NCBI GenBank assembly: GCA_963810615.1
Contig: CAWEOA010000002.1
Location: forward strand, 124,001 to 188,000
Length of the DNA: 64,000 nt
Direction: 5' to 3'
Origin: JARRQJ01 sp963810615
GTDB taxonomy: Bacteria > Pseudomonadota > Gammaproteobacteria > DRLM01
The position numbers and the translations under genes were made by a program. The notes beneath the pieces are model-generated. The model was not told the DNA's origin and did no database searches. It saw only the letters and a list, made by a program, of their open reading frames with translations. Numbering within the stretch: the stretch's first letter is position 1; the number at the start of each line of letters is the position of its first letter. This document shows positions 50,283 to 60,133 of this stretch, piece after piece.

Positions 50283-51149
50283 ATGAACGGGTCAACGGCA
50301 GTCACCTACGCGGAGCGATTCAACAAAGTGTTCGATTACATCGACAAGCACCTTGACGAACGCTTATCGATGGCGCGACTGAGCCGGGTTGCGAATTTTT
50401 CGAAATTCCACTTCCATCGGCAGTTTTGCGAATACGCCGGTATCAGCGTCTTCAGATATGTGCAGTTGATGCGGCTCAGACGAGCTTGTTACCGGCTCGT
50501 CTTCAGCAAAGACAGCCGGATTATCGACATCGCCCTGGAAGCCGGTTTCGAAAATCCTGAATCGTTTTCACGCGCGTTCAAGAGCGCTTTCGGACAGCCC
50601 CCCTCCCAATTCAGAAAAAGTCCTGCGTGGAAACCTTGGAGCGCGCAGTATCGAGCCCCGACAAGAAAGAGGAAGCAGAGTATGGAAGTCAAAGTCATCA
50701 ATTTCGAAGAGACTGCGGTCGCAGCGCTGGAACACCGTGGCGCACCCGAACTGGTGAACGATTCCGCGAGCGTGTTTATCGAATGGCGAAAATCCAGCGG
50801 ACTCTCTCCGGTTAAGACCAGCAAGACCTTCGGCATTGCCTATGATGATCCGGACACGACGGAGCCGGAGCACTTCAGGTTCGACATATGCGGCTCGGTG
50901 ACTGCGCCCGTGGCAGGCAACCCGCAAGGGGTGATGAATAAAGTGATCCCCGGCGGCCGTTGCGCCGTGATTCGCCACGTCGGCTCTCATGACAGGATCG
51001 GTGACAGCGCCTATTACCTCTATAGAGAGTGGTTACCGCACAGCGGTGAGGAACTTCGCGACTTTCCTCTGTTCTTTCACTACCTGAGCCTGATTCCGGA
51101 AACGCCTGAGCATGAGCTGCTTACCGATATCTATCTGCCATTAAAATAG
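50283..51149 (+). CDS. AraC family regulator with GyrI-like effector domain
   Basis: 288 residues. Residues about 10-110 form the two helix-turn-helix AraC DNA-binding domain (MARLSRVANFSKFHFHRQF, DIALEAGFENPESFSRAFKS). Residues about 130-288 form a GyrI-like/SOUL small-molecule-binding domain, the SbmC/Rob-type architecture that binds hydrophobic drugs. The AAGGAGGAG ribosome site is strong. Divergent from the small ORF and EamA gene, which it might regulate; that is inference. Confidence 0.9.
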   Translation: MNGSTAVTYAERFNKVFDYIDKHLDERLSMARLSRVANFSKFHFHRQFCEYAGISVFRYVQLMRLRRACYRLVFSKDSRIIDIALEAGFENPESFSRAFKSAFGQPPSQFRKSPAWKPWSAQYRAPTRKRKQSMEVKVINFEETAVAALEHRGAPELVNDSASVFIEWRKSSGLSPVKTSKTFGIAYDDPDTTEPEHFRFDICGSVTAPVAGNPQGVMNKVIPGGRCAVIRHVGSHDRIGDSAYYLYREWLPHSGEELRDFPLFFHYLSLIPETPEHELLTDIYLPLK

Positions 51150-51207
51150 GTAAAAACCGGCATGAGGCGACTGATGCCCACTAGAGCTTGGAATTCAGAT
51201 TTTTATG

Positions 51208-52132
51208 TCAGAACGACCAGGTTGCGTAGCCGTCATACTCGCGTTCCGGGTAGGCTGCCACGTCAAGGTAATCCTTGGAGTAGAAGCGCTGGCGCACTTT
51301 CTTTAGCGGCCTGAAGCCGATAGAGGCCATCACCGACTGCACATTGTCGCCATCCGGCACATAGGCCTGCTGGTAATCCCAGGCAGCACTCAGTGTCAGC
51401 CACCGCAGTGCCCTGTATCTCCCATTGAGCGTTATATAGACGTAGTCGTTGGTATTCTGCGCTGCTTCTCCACCAACGATCCAGGTATAACCCGCTACAG
51501 CAATGGCGCTGAATCTCCCAATCTTTGCGTCCGCACTCGCCTCCGGGATGGCATCACGCAAGCCGCTACCCAATCCCTTGCCCACCTCGCCGCTGTCGGT
51601 CTGATAGCCGAGACTGACACTGCCCAACCAGATGCCGTGACTGTCGAGCGACCTCCCGTAATGGACGAAACCGATGATGTCACCCATGCCGGACACATCG
51701 TTGATCGCACTACTGATAGTGGTCGTAGGCCGGCCGTTGTTGCTCACATAGCAGGCAATGCACGGATGGCTCTGCAGAAAGGTACTGAAAGCCAGGCAGA
51801 CAAAACGGGGAGACGGTTGCTCGCTGACCACGAAATATTCACCGTGTGCGTGTTGCCAGGGCAGGTCGAGCGTGAACAGCCAGTTATCCCGTCTGCGGAT
51901 AAGGTAGGAGCGACACGGTATCGACATCGGCACTACTGTCCTGAAATATCTGATGCTGGCGCTGTGCGCTCAAATCGATGCCGGTGACGGTACGAGCGCC
52001 GAAATCGCCGGCTTCCTGAAACTCCGACTTGAGCGAACCACCGGGGACGGCCTCTGCGCTTACCGATATCAATGCCAGACCGCAGGCTATGAGTGCTCTA
52101 TGCATACGAAGGACGGCCTGGAGGTATCGCAT
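51208..52132 (-). pseudogene. Frameshifted outer-membrane transporter-like protein
   Basis: Two overlapping frames together resemble one outer-membrane protein. The 5' frame has a signal peptide (RALIACGLALISVSAEA) and runs SSADVDTVSLLPYPQTG before a stop. The 3' frame takes over at RRDNWLFTLDLPW, contains beta-strand patterns, and ends in YDGYATWSF with a C-terminal Phe. Removing one base near 51,898-51,905 would join them. The start is uncertain (52132 or 52105). Function of the intact form is unknown, perhaps of the phenol-pathway porin type. Confidence 0.7.
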
Positions 52133-52270
52133 TATCCAACTCCAACGTTTCCCACCCGTTGGATTCCTTGGTTCTCCGCTTTGTAACCGGGGAGAGACAT
52201 GACGCGAATCCATCGAGCCACTTTCATATTCGCAAGCCTGTACGCCGGAGAATAATTCCGACCCGATTTT

Positions 52271-53203
52271 TTATTTTGTATGCGCCTTGAAAAATTCCCA
52301 AATGACATCCGTAGCATTCAGGCTCGAACTGGGTTTGTCACCCCTGCGATCGCCACGTTGTCCACCCGGCCAGGCATGGCCGTATCCTTGACCAGGTAGA
52401 TTTCGATGTCCCTGCCGGCCGGACAACGATACCGCGACAGAATATGGCCCATGATCATCCTGGTCGAGCATATTCGCACAGCCGTCTACGCTTACCCAGA
52501 ATGCGGCTTGCTCAAGCGCAGGCCTCGTCGGCGCGCCATCCCACGCACTCTGAAAGCGCCCGCCGGCAGGCCCGCCTTGATTGGGAACGTGCTGATCCAG
52601 CATCCCGTTCAGCATGACGGCGAAAACCGGATACTGCGGTTTGGGTTCATCGCCGAAAAACGTTGCGACGACAGGCGAAATCGCGGCGAACCTGTTTGAG
52701 AGCGCGATGCCTAGATGGTGCGTCATCATGCCCCCATTAGACATGCCGGTCGCGTAGATCCACTGCGGATCAACAGGATAGTCCTTTACCAGCTTATCGA
52801 TAAGGTAGTTGATGAATCCAATGTCGTTCACGCGGTGCTTCAGCGCATAACCGCAACAATGACCTGCATTTCAGGTCAGGAGCTTACCCTTTAACCGGCC
52901 GGTTCCTTCGGGATAGACAACTATGAAACCTTCCTTTTTGGCCTTTTCGGTAAACCTCGTCATTTTTCGGCATTGGCGGCATTACCGCCGCCGTGGAGCA
53001 CCAGCGGCACCAGTCCGAGCCTTGCGGAAGTTCACGCGGGATACGTACACATAACTACGCTCGATTCCATCGTACCTTAGGGTTTGTCGTTGCCCCGATA
53101 AGGCGTCATCTCGCTCCGCGGCACATGCAGTAACATTGAAACCTGACAGCAGCCCTAGCACCGTCGCGATAAAGACCAGCCTCGCGACGTTTCGTATATA
53201 CAC
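52271..53203 (-). pseudogene. PHB depolymerase/LpqC-type esterase, heavily disrupted
   Basis: The original gene was an exported alpha/beta hydrolase. It starts at GTG 53203 with AGGAG and a signal peptide. Conserved blocks appear in different frames: LVPLVLHGGG, MTRFTEKAKKEGFIVVYPEG, NAGHCCGYALKHRVNDIGF, YATGMSNGGMMTHHLG (nucleophile elbow) and GHAWPGG. At least five lesions: a frameshift before the HGGG block, one after NAEK, an in-frame TGA at 52871-52873 where Trp is expected, and two around 52,380-52,440. Not functional unless the assembly is wrong. Confidence 0.85.
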
Positions 53204-53316
53204 GTGATCTCCTAGAGAAAATGGGAAAAATAGTCTGAACAGGACATCACCATAGAAGAGCGAGGAAGTCCGCCGCCTTTACCTCCGATAGGTCTCTGCA
53301 GTCGATCCCTTTGATA

Positions 53317-53943
53317 TTATACGAACCCAAAGTACATCCCGAGCGCAACCATGTCGTGGGCATTGATAGTCGAGCTCCGTTTAATATGCTCATCTTTGAG
53401 CTTGGGGATAAAGAATTGCCAGGCCTCTAATGCACCCAAGTGATCCGGCAAGACTGCATCCTTGACCCCCATGCTGCGACTGGCGGCTGCGGTTCTCCCT
53501 GTGCTCAACTCCTGATGGAGATTACTCTTCCTACCGTCAGCCCATTTCATCTGGGGCGCGAAAGTCCCCCAAAAAGCACTGATCTCCACTTTCGTTTCGA
53601 CTTCAACATAGTTATCGAGCGCATTCCAGTCTATGCTGACAGCAGACATGTAACGGACCATCGCGCTCATGTCGATCTTATTGAGTTTGGCCTGCTGGTA
53701 ACGCCCTAAGGCGCCTTCATAATCCTCTTTAAAGGGCTTCACCGGCGACCACCAGGGAGTCACGCCGAACTTGGCATGCGCCGCCGCGTCACCCTTGGTT
53801 AACTTGAAAAGCCGGAAACCGACCGGCAGCGTTTCCACGCGCACAGTACCCTCCCCGAACGCGCTTATATCGCTTTCCCGTAAACCGAGCCGTCCACCGA
53901 CCTTAAAGTCTTGCATATTTAGATTATCAACATTGCCTGCCAT
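53317..53943 (-). CDS. Hypothetical protein
   Basis: 208 residues with no signal peptide or recognisable domain. Contains VTPWWSPVKPFKEDYEGALG and an alpha-helical middle; the last part mentions no catalytic motif. The start ATG is at 53943. The frame is open with normal codon use, so it is probably a real gene. It sits in a stretch of damaged genes, and its role is unknown. Confidence 0.55.
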   Translation of the reverse strand: MAGNVDNLNMQDFKVGGRLGLRESDISAFGEGTVRVETLPVGFRLFKLTKGDAAAHAKFGVTPWWSPVKPFKEDYEGALGRYQQAKLNKIDMSAMVRYMSAVSIDWNALDNYVEVETKVEISAFWGTFAPQMKWADGRKSNLHQELSTGRTAAASRSMGVKDAVLPDHLGALEAWQFFIPKLKDEHIKRSSTINAHDMVALGMYFGFV

Positions 53944-54112
53944 ATTATTGGTACTCCCATACGAATTTGATCAGCGGCCGGATGACCGGTTATCCGAATC
54001 CGGCCGTCAGCTTGATCGTAAAAATCCCGACCCAAAAAAAGCTAATCAATAATAGCAAATATCACTCTCTGGGCCCGCTTTTGCAACGCAACGCGCCTTA
54101 CCGGGGGATTAA

Positions 54113-54784
54113 TCACGCACTCACTGTAAACGCCAGCACCTTGCTAATCTGGGTCAGGGGACAGCCGCTCTCCCGATGCCAGTAGTTGAATGCCTCTTGC
54201 ACCAATTTCAGGTCGCGTTGTGACTTGGGTTCGGTACTGACCACGCCTTCACGCAGGAGGGCCGCGACCACGTCACGGCTGAGAATGAACGAGTCCTTCC
54301 CCATGGAGCGCAGGAAGTACTGCGCTGAGTTGCCGCCTAGGCGGGCGGCGCGTTTTTTCAGCAGCAACAACAGGCCGGCGTAGTCCTCGGCGGGCCAGTC
54401 GGCAAACAAGCGCGCGGCACTGCCGTGCTCATCGGCCAGGTCGCAGAGAAAGGTAGCGTTATCGCGTACGGCGAGAATTTTGGTGGCATGACGGATGATG
54501 CGCCTGTCCTTGAGCAATCGCGCAAGATCATCGTCGGACATAAACTTCCAGCGTTGCGGATGGAAACTGGTGAAGGCCTCTTCGATATCGGGCCATTTTT
54601 TCTCCACTACCTGCCAATTGAAACCGGCCTGGAACACGCACTTGCTCATCATCGAAAGCCAACGGTCATCGGGTATCTTCGCCAGTTTGGCCTTTGACAG
54701 GGGCGTAGGCAGCAGGGCCGCTAGGGCCTTAGTGCCGCCCTTGCGTTTGGCGGCTTGGCCGTACAGTGCTGCAAATGATTTCAT
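54113..54784 (-). CDS. DNA-3-methyladenine glycosylase I-like protein
   Basis: 223 residues resembling the Tag/HhH-GPD-related family: MSKCVFQAGFNWQVVEKKWP and IEEAFTSFHPQRW align with the Tag pattern, followed by DRRIIRHATKI. The zinc-binding Cys/His set of true Tag is not evident, so it is probably a divergent relative. Base-excision repair of alkylated DNA is the family role; activity here is not certain. Frame intact, among pseudogenes. Confidence 0.6.
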   Translation of the reverse strand: MKSFAALYGQAAKRKGGTKALAALLPTPLSKAKLAKIPDDRWLSMMSKCVFQAGFNWQVVEKKWPDIEEAFTSFHPQRWKFMSDDDLARLLKDRRIIRHATKILAVRDNATFLCDLADEHGSAARLFADWPAEDYAGLLLLLKKRAARLGGNSAQYFLRSMGKDSFILSRDVVAALLREGVVSTEPKSQRDLKLVQEAFNYWHRESGCPLTQISKVLAFTVSA

Positions 54785-54980
54785 GGTCGAGCCCCGTTTT
54801 TCTTAGCATTATAAACTGCGCCTTTCGTCGCGCCTATACATCAGGCATTCAACTTAGCGCGCCGGAATGTACGACACAACTGTAGCCAACGGCATCCGGC
54901 TTCGAATGGCGGGGACACGTTTGGGCGCAGAGGATAAAGTAATCCTTCGAAGCACCCAGATGCAGAAGATCTCGCTATGC

Positions 54981-55690
54981 TTACCTGATGCGTACTGAAT
55001 CCCCCCATTTAGATTTTTTCACACGCTTTGGATTGACTGATTTGGCTTTCGATGTGTGCTGCGCCTTGCCATCCATCAATTTGTCAAAGCGTTGTATCGC
55101 CTTGTCGTGCAGTTGCGCATCCTTGAGTTTTCCCAGTGTTGCGGCAGCGGCCTTGACGCTCTTCTTGCGCGCCGCGCGCACACCCGGCCCGGCTTCAGGC
55201 AGACTGGCGAGGAAGTACATCAGCGCTTCACGAGCGCCTTCTACCGGCGGCGCAGATGGCGCCATGAAACCTTTAACCGGTTTGCGCGATTTGATGGTTT
55301 TGGGCGTGTCTTCACGAGGTGTACCTAGCTTGATGAGTTCGGGCAGCAGGCTATTGGACTGATATGCGCCCGCACCGGGTGCGGCGCGCTTACTGAGTGG
55401 TGCCATTCCCCATTTGTCGCAGGCATAGCGCAGCACGCTGGTGTGGTCGAATTGGGTTTTGCAAACGCCCCGTTCCACCCAAGGCGAAACCAGTATGGTC
55501 GGCACGCGCACGCCGAGTTGCTTGAAGTCGTATTCTTTGGTATTGCCGTCAGGGGCTACTGTAGGAGGCGGGGGTACGTGATCGAAAAATCCGCCGTGTT
55601 CATCGTAAGTGACAATCAGCAGCGTGGTATTCTGCGGTTCATCGAACCTCGCTCGGGCGGCGAGGAAAACAACGGCGACAATCTCCTGGC
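54981..55690 (-). pseudogene. Phosphoesterase/phospholipase C family protein, N-terminus lost
   Basis: The C-terminal part of the AcpA/phospholipase C phosphoesterase family: LLIVTYDEHGGFFDHVPPP (metal-binding block), GVRVPTILVSPWVERG and FDHTSVLRYACDKWG. Family members have about 450-550 residues; only about 230 with homology remain. Upstream of about 55,690 the frame stays open to 55,751 but loses family character (HNRFDRKHCRDVAIMD). The basic lysine-rich tail is intact. The 5' part was probably deleted or replaced. Confidence 0.7.
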
Positions 55691-55751
55691 TATCCATGAT
55701 CGCGACATCGCGACAGTGTTTGCGATCGAAGCGATTATGCTGGTAGATCAC

Positions 55752-56387
55752 TTCAATTTTCTAGACCGTGTCGCCGAGCCGACGGCCGAGAAGCCGGCCT
55801 CAAAGCAAGAAGCCGCAGTGATGGCCGGCTGGTTCCTGTCAACCTCCGACAGGTGGGCGGGCAAATACTTCAACTCGGCCGATTTGCACTCTGTTGATCG
55901 GAAGTTGTTCGCTTAGGCCGAATCAGCCAATAGGCTCAGAGCATGAGCGCCGCCATTTTTTGCGAAACCCGACGGGACGTCCAAGTCGCCGATCAGCTGC
56001 AAATTGTGGCGGCGATTGATGCCTTCGGCGCCCGCGTTCGCCCTGCGTCCGCCGCGGCGCGCCATGGCTCCCTCAAATGGCTTGACGCCGGGTCGGTTGC
56101 CTTACATTTTGTCTCCACCCGCGATGATTCCGCGGACTCCGACAAAACGTCCGGCCCTCCGGCTACGCGGGGCTTGTCGCACCTCGCTTCGCTCTCCATG
56201 TGCTCCTCGCAAGCGGTCGCCGCGCACGTAATCGCTGAAGCCAAGCAACTATATATTGTCCGATAAAGGTCTAGCCAAAGGCAACGGGTCGGCGATCATT
56301 TTGGCATTCATTACTCAAGCGCAAGTACAATCATATGGCTGGACGGAATTCATGATCCAAGACTTGCCTCCCTGGTTCGGTGCGTCG
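55752..56387. other. 636-bp spacer without a convincing gene; contains inverted repeats
   Basis: Several overlapping short frames are compositional artefacts. A two-stage palindrome at 56107-56147 (outer TTTTGTC/GACAAAA, inner CCGCG/CGCGG) and a neighbouring CCGG-CCCT-CCGG hairpin at 56151-56162 suggest a remnant of a mobile or repeated element. Confidence 0.4.
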
Positions 56388-57584
56388 TTACAACTTCCAG
56401 CCGTAAGCGATGCCGAATGAATCCTCGTACATATGCAGATTGAAACCGGCGGTGGCACCGCTGCCGGTCACCGTGTTCTTCAACGCATGCATATAACTGA
56501 TCGACAGTTCAGACTGGTTGGCCAGCGCCCACGTCGCGCCTAGCGTCACGTGATCCTCAATCACTCCCGGCGCCAACACGTTGAACTGAGTTTCGCTGCC
56601 GGGGATCGGCTGGCGGCCATGGCTGTAACCGGCGCGCACGACTAAACCGCTGTTATACTGATGGGTCGCCGCAAACTTCAGCACCGTCATATCGCGCCAG
56701 CCGAAACCCGGGCCGTCGTTGTTGCCGAGCGGCGATGAACTGACCATCGGATTGTTCACCGAGGCAATGCCGCTGTACTGGATGGTCTGTACATCGGCGG
56801 CCAATATCGTTTTGTCATTGATCCGATAGCTGAGGCCGACGCCGTAATTGGCCGGAATGTCGAAGCCACCCTGTTCAGCGAAAAGCCCGGCATATTTGTC
56901 GAACTTGCCCATCTTCGTGATCGACTGCCAGGTCGCGCCTACGGACAGATCCGGCGTCAGCTGACCGGTCCAGCCGATGCGCACGCCCCATCCGGTCGAG
57001 CTGTCATAACCGTTATTGGTCAGCTTGCTTGGCTGGCTCGACATGCCGGCGAAGCCCTGCAGGCCATCGGCCTTGAAACGCTGATAGGCAAAATTCAGCG
57101 AGATACCGATCGCATGCTTGTCAGTAAACTTGATCGCATAGGTTGGCGCGATGAACAGCTGAGACAGATCGACACCGCCCTTGCCGCTGCCGAATGGTGA
57201 CGCCGCATATTCGGTGTTCATGCCGCCGTTGCCGTATACCGACACGCCCAGCGACGACCATTCATTCAGCGTCCGGTTATAGCCGAACTCCGGAATCAAA
57301 AAGTCTCTGGCGCCATTGCCGCTCAGATCATTGCCGCCAACTACGGCACCGCGGGTCGGACGGAACCAAACAGCGCCGAAATCAATCCGATCACCGACCA
57401 GCACCATGCCGGCCGGGTTGGTCGCGGCAGCCAGCGCATCCTGCGGCAGAGCAATTCCCACGCCGGCCATGCCCTGGGCCTTTACGCCATAACCGTGGGA
57501 CAGATAGCCGTTGGTGGCCGAGGCCAGCCCTGGCGCCAATGAGGTCGCAACCACGCACAGACCAATCAAGAACTTGAACTTCAT
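56388..57584 (-). CDS. FadL/OmpP1 family outer-membrane transporter
   Basis: 398 residues with signal peptide (LAPGLASA cleavage). The mature N-terminus TNGYLSHGYGVKAQGMAGVG and the NPA motif in AAATNPAGMVLVGDR are typical of FadL hatch regions. The protein ends in DSFGIAYGWKL as a beta-barrel strand. Predicted uptake of hydrophobic compounds such as long-chain fatty acids or aromatics. Frame intact. Monocistronic. Confidence 0.9.
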   Translation of the reverse strand: MKFKFLIGLCVVATSLAPGLASATNGYLSHGYGVKAQGMAGVGIALPQDALAAATNPAGMVLVGDRIDFGAVWFRPTRGAVVGGNDLSGNGARDFLIPEFGYNRTLNEWSSLGVSVYGNGGMNTEYAASPFGSGKGGVDLSQLFIAPTYAIKFTDKHAIGISLNFAYQRFKADGLQGFAGMSSQPSKLTNNGYDSSTGWGVRIGWTGQLTPDLSVGATWQSITKMGKFDKYAGLFAEQGGFDIPANYGVGLSYRINDKTILAADVQTIQYSGIASVNNPMVSSSPLGNNDGPGFGWRDMTVLKFAATHQYNSGLVVRAGYSHGRQPIPGSETQFNVLAPGVIEDHVTLGATWALANQSELSISYMHALKNTVTGSGATAGFNLHMYEDSFGIAYGWKL

Positions 57585-57822
57585 AATACCCCCTGATCAT
57601 GAACAGAAAGCCGACCATGATAGCGGGATTTGTGCTGATCGCTTAGTAATGGTTACTGATATCTTTATAGTGTTTAATTATTTCAAATTGCTCCGTAACA
57701 TCGGCCTCGACCTGCGAGGTGTGTCGCCCAGGCGGAGGCTGAGCGCATGACTGAGCCGATTTTCAACCGACTCTGACACTATTAATATAGAACCTGAGCC
57801 TTTTGGTTCGCAGAGGTAAGCT

Positions 57823-57828
57823 TATAAT
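57823..57828 (+). promoter_or_regulatory. Perfect -10 (TATAAT) close to a start codon
   Basis: TATAAT ends 11 bases before ATG 57840, so a start 7 bases after it would give a leader of about 5 nt. The -35 is weak (TTTTGG at 57800-57805 region). Confidence 0.4.
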
Positions 57829-57839
57829 GGTTTGCACAT

Positions 57840-58058
57840 ATGCCGACAAAAGAATATAGCGATCTGCCCGATGTTCGTGATGGCCTCACCAGGAAGGAAC
57901 GCATAATTTTGTACTGTATCGACAAAATACAAAATGAACGGGGCGGACGCAATGTCCCCACCGCGATGCTTTACGGAAGAGTGGTTGAATATCTGGATAT
58001 AAGCATCGATGAAATGCAGATAATCTTGCAGAAGCTGACCGGGAATAAATTTCAATAG
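57840..58058 (+). CDS. Small hypothetical protein
   Basis: 72 residues, charged and mostly helical, with VPTAMLYGRVVEYLDISIDE suggesting a winged-helix-like fold, though I cannot name it. No ribosome site; a perfect TATAAT just upstream suggests a near-leaderless mRNA. Coding status is likely but not proven. Confidence 0.5.
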   Translation: MPTKEYSDLPDVRDGLTRKERIILYCIDKIQNERGGRNVPTAMLYGRVVEYLDISIDEMQIILQKLTGNKFQ

Positions 58059-58093
58059 CGTAGAGTGGGGATCGCAGCAACCGGAAAAAACGA

Positions 58094-58213
58094 ATGATCA
58101 CCATGCTTCATCGACCTCATTTTTTAAATCAAATCCCTAGAGCGGAATGGATGGCGTCGAAAAGCATCGGCCAAGCCATTATCGAATCGTTAGGGATCAT
58201 TCCTAAGCAATGA
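58094..58213 (+). CDS. Very short ORF
   Basis: 39 codons (MITMLHRPHFLNQIP...). The C-terminal half AEWMASKSIGQAIIESLGII looks like part of a helix-turn-helix regulator (Ner-like). Same strand as the preceding gene, 35 bases after it. It could be a remnant. Weak evidence. Confidence 0.25.
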   Translation: MITMLHRPHFLNQIPRAEWMASKSIGQAIIESLGIIPKQ

Positions 58214-58246
58214 ACCGATAAAAATTAGAAATAACCCCCCTTTGGG

Positions 58247-58534
58247 CTAACCAGAGTCGATGGTCAGATCGTGAAACTGCAGATTGCCGTTGGCGTCTGG
58301 GTACGTCAAAGCGGAATTGCTTGATACCCTTATGTCCCCGATCGACCAGTCTCCGCAAATGCGCAGCTGCCCGTCCGCACCCGGTATCCCTCTGTAGCGC
58401 CCTGCCCCCCGTGTCGCCCTTCGCTCCTTGCGCTCCGATGGGACTCCGTGAGTCCGATGAGTCCGATGAGTCCTCGCAGGCGGTGAGCGCCAATCCGGTA
58501 ATGTAATTGTGATCACCAGCCTCAGGAAACGCAC
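58247..58534 (-). pseudogene. Frameshifted collagen-like lipoprotein
   Basis: Pieces in two frames together resemble a lipoprotein: MRFLRLVITI, then the lipobox LALTAC and Ser/Asp repeats (DSSDSSDS), then Gly-X-Y repeats IGAQGAKGDTGG, then back to the first frame for GIPGADGQLRICGDWS and a C-terminal strand region. Two compensating shifts are needed to restore it. The DNA has GAGTCCGAT microrepeats, a likely slippage site. Confidence 0.5.
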
Positions 58535-58779
58535 TCAGCTGACTAAACCTGCCTCCGCATTCGCGCGACCAAGGAAATGCTATTCACCCGCCTGGAATTA
58601 CCGACTTGAGATCGCTCCTTCGTGCTCATGGTATTAACAACTGCCTGAACTCCCGACCGCACCGTCGAGCAACCAGTCAAAAACATGCTGAGAGCGCAAT
58701 GTTTGCTAAAATGAGCCTAAACTGTTCGTTGACCCTATTTTTACTGGACGAAATTTTCGATTCCACCTTGAGCGATACG

Positions 58780-60024
58780 ATGACCATTACATACAAGATC
58801 TTCCTGCTCATTGCAGCAGTAGCCTTCCTAGCGGTGCCCGGATGCGACTCAGACAACAGCGGCACCCGCGAAAGTACCCCCGCCGGTGACGCACCATCCA
58901 TCGACTGGCTCAAACAAAATCTAATCAAGGGTAACGTCGAGCCGCGCCTGGTTCATGGTCTGCTCCCAAGCGGCTTTTATCAACCTTCATTGAAGAATGA
59001 CTGGACGCCGAAACTGCAACAGAATGCCTCCCTCATTAGCCAGACCCGGTTCATTTATATCATGGCCATGGGTTACGAGGTGACCGGCGACAAGCGCTAC
59101 CTGATGGCCATGACGCAGGCGGCGGACTATCTGCTGGGGCATTTCGCCGACCCTAAGCTCCCGGGCCAATGGTATCGAGAAGTGCAGCCGGATGGCAGTG
59201 TCAGCAACACCCACTTTCACGCCTACGGCTATGCCCAGGTCATATTTGCGCTGTCCCATGCCTACAAAATTACCCGGAACTCCAAATATCTGGACGCAGC
59301 CATGGGAACCTGGCTGGAACTTGACATCCCGGATGCCGTCAAGGGCGCCAATAAATCCTACGATCTGCGCGGCCTGAATGTGGCGATGCATATTTTTGAA
59401 TCGATAATCGCCCTCTACAAAGTGACAGATCACTCGAAGATGGTCATTCAGGATCTAAACACGCTGGCGGAATACATCGTCAGCCACTTTTACGATCCGG
59501 AGCGCGGCGTATTCGTGGAGGATCTCACGCCAAAACTGGAACGGGAGCAGAACGGCGAAATACGGCTCGGGCATGCCATCGAAATCGCATTCCTGCTGAG
59601 CCGCGCGGTCGACGCCGGGCTACCGGCCTCATACCTGAAGCCTGCGAATGCTTCGGTGGACTTCGTCACCCGGCAAGCCGCAAAGAATCCCGATGGTCTT
59701 ATTCCGCACACGACAGACTATGCGGGTAGGACCCGAGACCCGGAGAAATACTGGTGGTGCCAGACGGAACTCTTGAGAGGGCTGGCGCATTTCTCAATGC
59801 ACCGCAACAGAACCGACTTGATCGCACAATTCAACCAAACCTTCATCGGGGTGCAAAAGCATTTTATCGATCCGAGCAACGGCGGATGGTTTAAAAAATC
59901 GGATGGCGCTGAACTCGACAAGGGCGAGCAATGGAAAGACGGTTATCACGTCACCATGATGCTCACCGAATTGATGCGACTGAAAGGAATGAAATTCCTA
60001 TCAGGAAATGAAGTTCTGCTGTGA
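58780..60024 (+). CDS. AGE-fold (N-acylglucosamine 2-epimerase family) lipoprotein
   Basis: 414 residues from ATG 58780; the longer frame lacks a start signal. Lipobox VPGC follows a hydrophobic signal. The mature protein has the alpha/alpha six-hairpin pattern of AGE epimerases and related sugar enzymes: SQTRFIYIMAMGYEVTGDKR, GHAIEIAFLL, and EKYWWCQTELLRGL. A sugar epimerase or hydrolase acting on the periplasmic side is suggested; the substrate is unknown. Confidence 0.75.
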   Translation: MTITYKIFLLIAAVAFLAVPGCDSDNSGTRESTPAGDAPSIDWLKQNLIKGNVEPRLVHGLLPSGFYQPSLKNDWTPKLQQNASLISQTRFIYIMAMGYEVTGDKRYLMAMTQAADYLLGHFADPKLPGQWYREVQPDGSVSNTHFHAYGYAQVIFALSHAYKITRNSKYLDAAMGTWLELDIPDAVKGANKSYDLRGLNVAMHIFESIIALYKVTDHSKMVIQDLNTLAEYIVSHFYDPERGVFVEDLTPKLEREQNGEIRLGHAIEIAFLLSRAVDAGLPASYLKPANASVDFVTRQAAKNPDGLIPHTTDYAGRTRDPEKYWWCQTELLRGLAHFSMHRNRTDLIAQFNQTFIGVQKHFIDPSNGGWFKKSDGAELDKGEQWKDGYHVTMMLTELMRLKGMKFLSGNEVLL

Positions 60025-60133
60025 TCGGTAAAACCAGTATGCAGAGCGAGATACATAGCGCTATTTTCCAATAATTATGGGGTTAACTCTTCTGTTTACT
60101 GAGGGCAAGTATGGGCAACCACTTTGCCGTACA

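Noticed and set aside
55443..55916. 157-codon plus-strand ORF
   Set aside because: Antisense to the conserved phosphoesterase segment; a shadow frame.
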